From Sulfitobacter sp. (GTDB taxonomy: Bacteria > Pseudomonadota > Alphaproteobacteria > Rhodobacterales > Rhodobacteraceae), in contig JAPKCR010000101.1 in the NCBI GenBank assembly GCA_026421135.1, positions 1-7,167 of the forward strand: DNA of 7,167 nt, in the 5' to 3' direction. Both the position numbers and the translations under genes were made by a program. The notes under the pieces were generated by a model. The model searched no databases, was not told the origin of the DNA, and saw only the letters and a program-made list of their open reading frames with translations. Positions 5,194-7,167 of this stretch are shown piece by piece. The number at the start of each line of letters is the position of its first letter. The stretch's first letter is position 1.

Positions 5194-7167
5194 CTAGCGG
5201 TCGCCCGCGTTTGAATTGCTGCCGCCACCTGATGATCCACCGCCAAAGATATCGCGCAGCACCTGATCTAAAAGGCTGATCGGATTTTGTGGCTGTCGTT
5301 TCCGGGCAGGGGCGTACTGTTGAACCGGCGGTGCCTCGACGACGGCGGGGGCTGGCATTATCATCGGCAATGGCCGAACTGGCAAACCGTCGTGCACCCG
5401 CTCCATGACTTCTTTCCATATTTCTGTCGGTAGCCCGCCGCCCGATACGCCCGTCAGGGGCGTATTGTCGTCATAGCCCATCCAGACACCAGCGACGTAA
5501 TCAGCAGAGAACCCGATAAACCACGCATCGCGATTTGCTTGCGTGGTCCCTGTCTTACCCGCCAGTTCACGCCCGCCAAACTGCGCCCGTTTTCCCGTGC
5601 CCTCGGACACGACTTTTTCCATCATATAGACCAGCTGAAGGGCCGCATCCTCTTGGATCACCCGTTCGCCGATGCCGCCGCCCGTTCCCATCAAAGGTTC
5701 GCTATCGCCCTGAAGTTTTAGATCGATCAGGCCATAAGGTTTCACGGATGACCCCCCGTTCAGGATGCCCGCATAGGCCCCTGTCATCTCAAGAAGGGTG
5801 CTTTCGGACGCGCCAAGCGCCAGCGCGGGGCCTGCTGCCAGATCGCTTTTTATACCAAACTGGGTCGCAACCTCACTGACCACATCACGACCGACGCTTT
5901 CAGACACTTTCACCGCAGGAATGTTCAATGAATCCTTAAGTGCAGTCGTCAGGGTCACATTACCCCTAAAGCTACTGGTATAGTTCTTGGGGCACCATTC
6001 GCCCGATCCCGCGATGTTCAAGCAGTAAGGCGTATCGTCGATCAGATCATTCGGGGAATACCCCAGATCCAGCGCTGCTGCATATATGAACGGTTTAAAG
6101 GACGACCCCGTCTGGCGCATCGCCTGCGTGGCACGGTTAAAGGCACCTGCAACCTTGGTTTTACGCCCACCGACCATCGCGCGCACCGCGCCATCGGCAG
6201 ACATCACCACGACAGCGGCCTGCGCTTTGGACCCGGCACGCACCTTGTTGTCGAAAACCCAGTTCAATCCCGCCTCGGCGGCACGTTGGATGCTCTGGTC
6301 CAGTGTTGTTTTAATGATGACATCTTCTGTGGTGTTGCGGGTAAAGAATTCAGGCCCCGATGACATAACCCAGTCGGCAAAATATCCACCGGCCTCGGCC
6401 TCGGCCGCCTCGGACAGTTGAGCCGGGTTTGCGATCGCCTGGTCTGCTTCGGCTTTGGACAAGTACCCTTGATCCTGCATCAGGCGCACTACGGTGGCGG
6501 CTCGGTTTTGCGACCGGTCGAGATTATTCGTGGGCGACAAGGTTGTGGGGGCTGTAAGCAAACCGGCCAGCATTGCGCCTTCGGCTGGACGCAGGGCGGA
6601 TGCAGGTTTGCCAAAAAAGCGTTGTGCGGCGGCTTCGGCACCGAATGCTCCGCCGCCCATATAGGCACGGTTCAGATAGATCGACAGGATATCATCCTTG
6701 GAGTATTTCGCCTCCATCGCCATGGAATATACAGCTTCCTTGGCCTTACGCTTGAGGGAATTGCGGCGGCATTGGGTCTCGTATTCTTTTTCGGTCTGCC
6801 CTGATGATAAATCGAAGGGCTCACCCAGACAGAGAAGCTTGGCCACCTGTTGGGTGATCGTCGATCCACCATGCCCTGAGAGCGGCCCACGCCCTTCGGA
6901 CAAGTTGATGCGCACGGCGGATGCGATTCCGCGCGGCGAAACACCAAAGTGGTGGTAGAAACGTTTGTCTTCCGTGGCGATAACCGCGTTCTTTAAGTGT
7001 TGCGACACGCTAGTGGCTGTCACAATGCCGCCGAACTGGTCACCACGCCAAGCGAACACATCCCCGTTGCGGTCCAGCAAGGTGACAGATCCACGCGCAC
7101 GGCCGTCAAACAGTGCTTCGAGAGGGGGCATGGTGGTATAGAAATACCCGACCGCACTGGCCAGCAA
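5194..7167 (-). CDS. PBP1A-family penicillin-binding protein (bifunctional peptidoglycan glycosyltransferase/transpeptidase), N-terminus beyond window
   Basis: Class A PBPs polymerise lipid II glycan chains and cross-link the peptides in the periplasm, anchored by an N-terminal membrane helix. The visible 657 residues run open to the right edge; the edge codon is TTG, so the cytoplasmic tail and most of the membrane helix are outside. The GT51 domain has E66-D-K-R-F (catalytic Glu66), GHGGSTITQQ (98-107), and IYLNRAYMGGGAFG (163-176). The transpeptidase domain has the S355-S-F-K358 nucleophile motif, S413-L-N415 and K538-T-G-T541, so both activities appear intact. Two cysteine pairs stand out: C113/C133 in an insert within the GT domain, and C382/C392 between the SxxK and SxN motifs. 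After the transpeptidase comes a proline-rich stretch, an amphipathic ISLLDQVLRDIFG and a Gly/Ser tail. It converges on the DUF481 gene; its promoter is not visible. Confidence 0.96.
   Translation of the reverse strand: MLASAVGYFYTTMPPLEALFDGRARGSVTLLDRNGDVFAWRGDQFGGIVTATSVSQHLKNAVIATEDKRFYHHFGVSPRGIASAVRINLSEGRGPLSGHGGSTITQQVAKLLCLGEPFDLSSGQTEKEYETQCRRNSLKRKAKEAVYSMAMEAKYSKDDILSIYLNRAYMGGGAFGAEAAAQRFFGKPASALRPAEGAMLAGLLTAPTTLSPTNNLDRSQNRAATVVRLMQDQGYLSKAEADQAIANPAQLSEAAEAEAGGYFADWVMSSGPEFFTRNTTEDVIIKTTLDQSIQRAAEAGLNWVFDNKVRAGSKAQAAVVVMSADGAVRAMVGGRKTKVAGAFNRATQAMRQTGSSFKPFIYAAALDLGYSPNDLIDDTPYCLNIAGSGEWCPKNYTSSFRGNVTLTTALKDSLNIPAVKVSESVGRDVVSEVATQFGIKSDLAAGPALALGASESTLLEMTGAYAGILNGGSSVKPYGLIDLKLQGDSEPLMGTGGGIGERVIQEDAALQLVYMMEKVVSEGTGKRAQFGGRELAGKTGTTQANRDAWFIGFSADYVAGVWMGYDDNTPLTGVSGGGLPTEIWKEVMERVHDGLPVRPLPMIMPAPAVVEAPPVQQYAPARKRQPQNPISLLDQVLRDIFGGGSSGGGSNSNAGDR

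Overview
The window looks like chromosomal DNA of an alphaproteobacterium of the Rhodobacteraceae (Roseobacter group). This is inferred from remembered similarity of the peroxiredoxin, the FemAB/GNAT-like protein, the DUF481 outer-membrane protein and the class A penicillin-binding protein to that family, and from moderate GC with many C- or G-ending codons. No database search was possible.

Layout: (1) 1-445, plus strand, the 3' part of a PrxII/Prx5-type peroxiredoxin cut by the left edge, closed by a strong intrinsic terminator (470-506). (2) 524-3280, minus strand, a compact four-gene operon read in the order RidA-family deaminase, glycerophosphodiester phosphodiesterase, FemAB/GNAT-like acyltransferase, pterin-4a-carbinolamine dehydratase. 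Two junctions are ATGA stop/start overlaps; the third is a TTGA overlap or a 50-nt gap, depending on which start is used. (3) 3281-4226, a 946-bp stretch with no convincing intact gene. It holds the operon's upstream region, a coding-like stretch broken by a stop and frameshifts (about 3498-4046) that I read as a decayed gene, and a regulatory region with two exact 11-bp direct repeats 22 bp apart. (4) 4227-5081, plus strand, a secreted DUF481 (YdiY-like) outer-membrane beta-barrel protein, followed by two 3' hairpins, the second a textbook terminator. (5) 5194-7167, minus strand, a PBP1A-family bifunctional peptidoglycan synthase whose N-terminus lies beyond the right edge.

The genes are mostly housekeeping: peroxide detoxification, scavenging of reactive enamine/imine metabolites, phosphodiester turnover, pterin recycling, and cell-envelope structure and wall synthesis. 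I see no defence system, CRISPR array, tRNA, rRNA or intact mobile element. The less ordinary parts are the decayed gene, the paired repeats before the DUF481 gene, a hairpin that places that gene's Shine-Dalgarno in its loop, and two extra cysteine pairs in the PBP.
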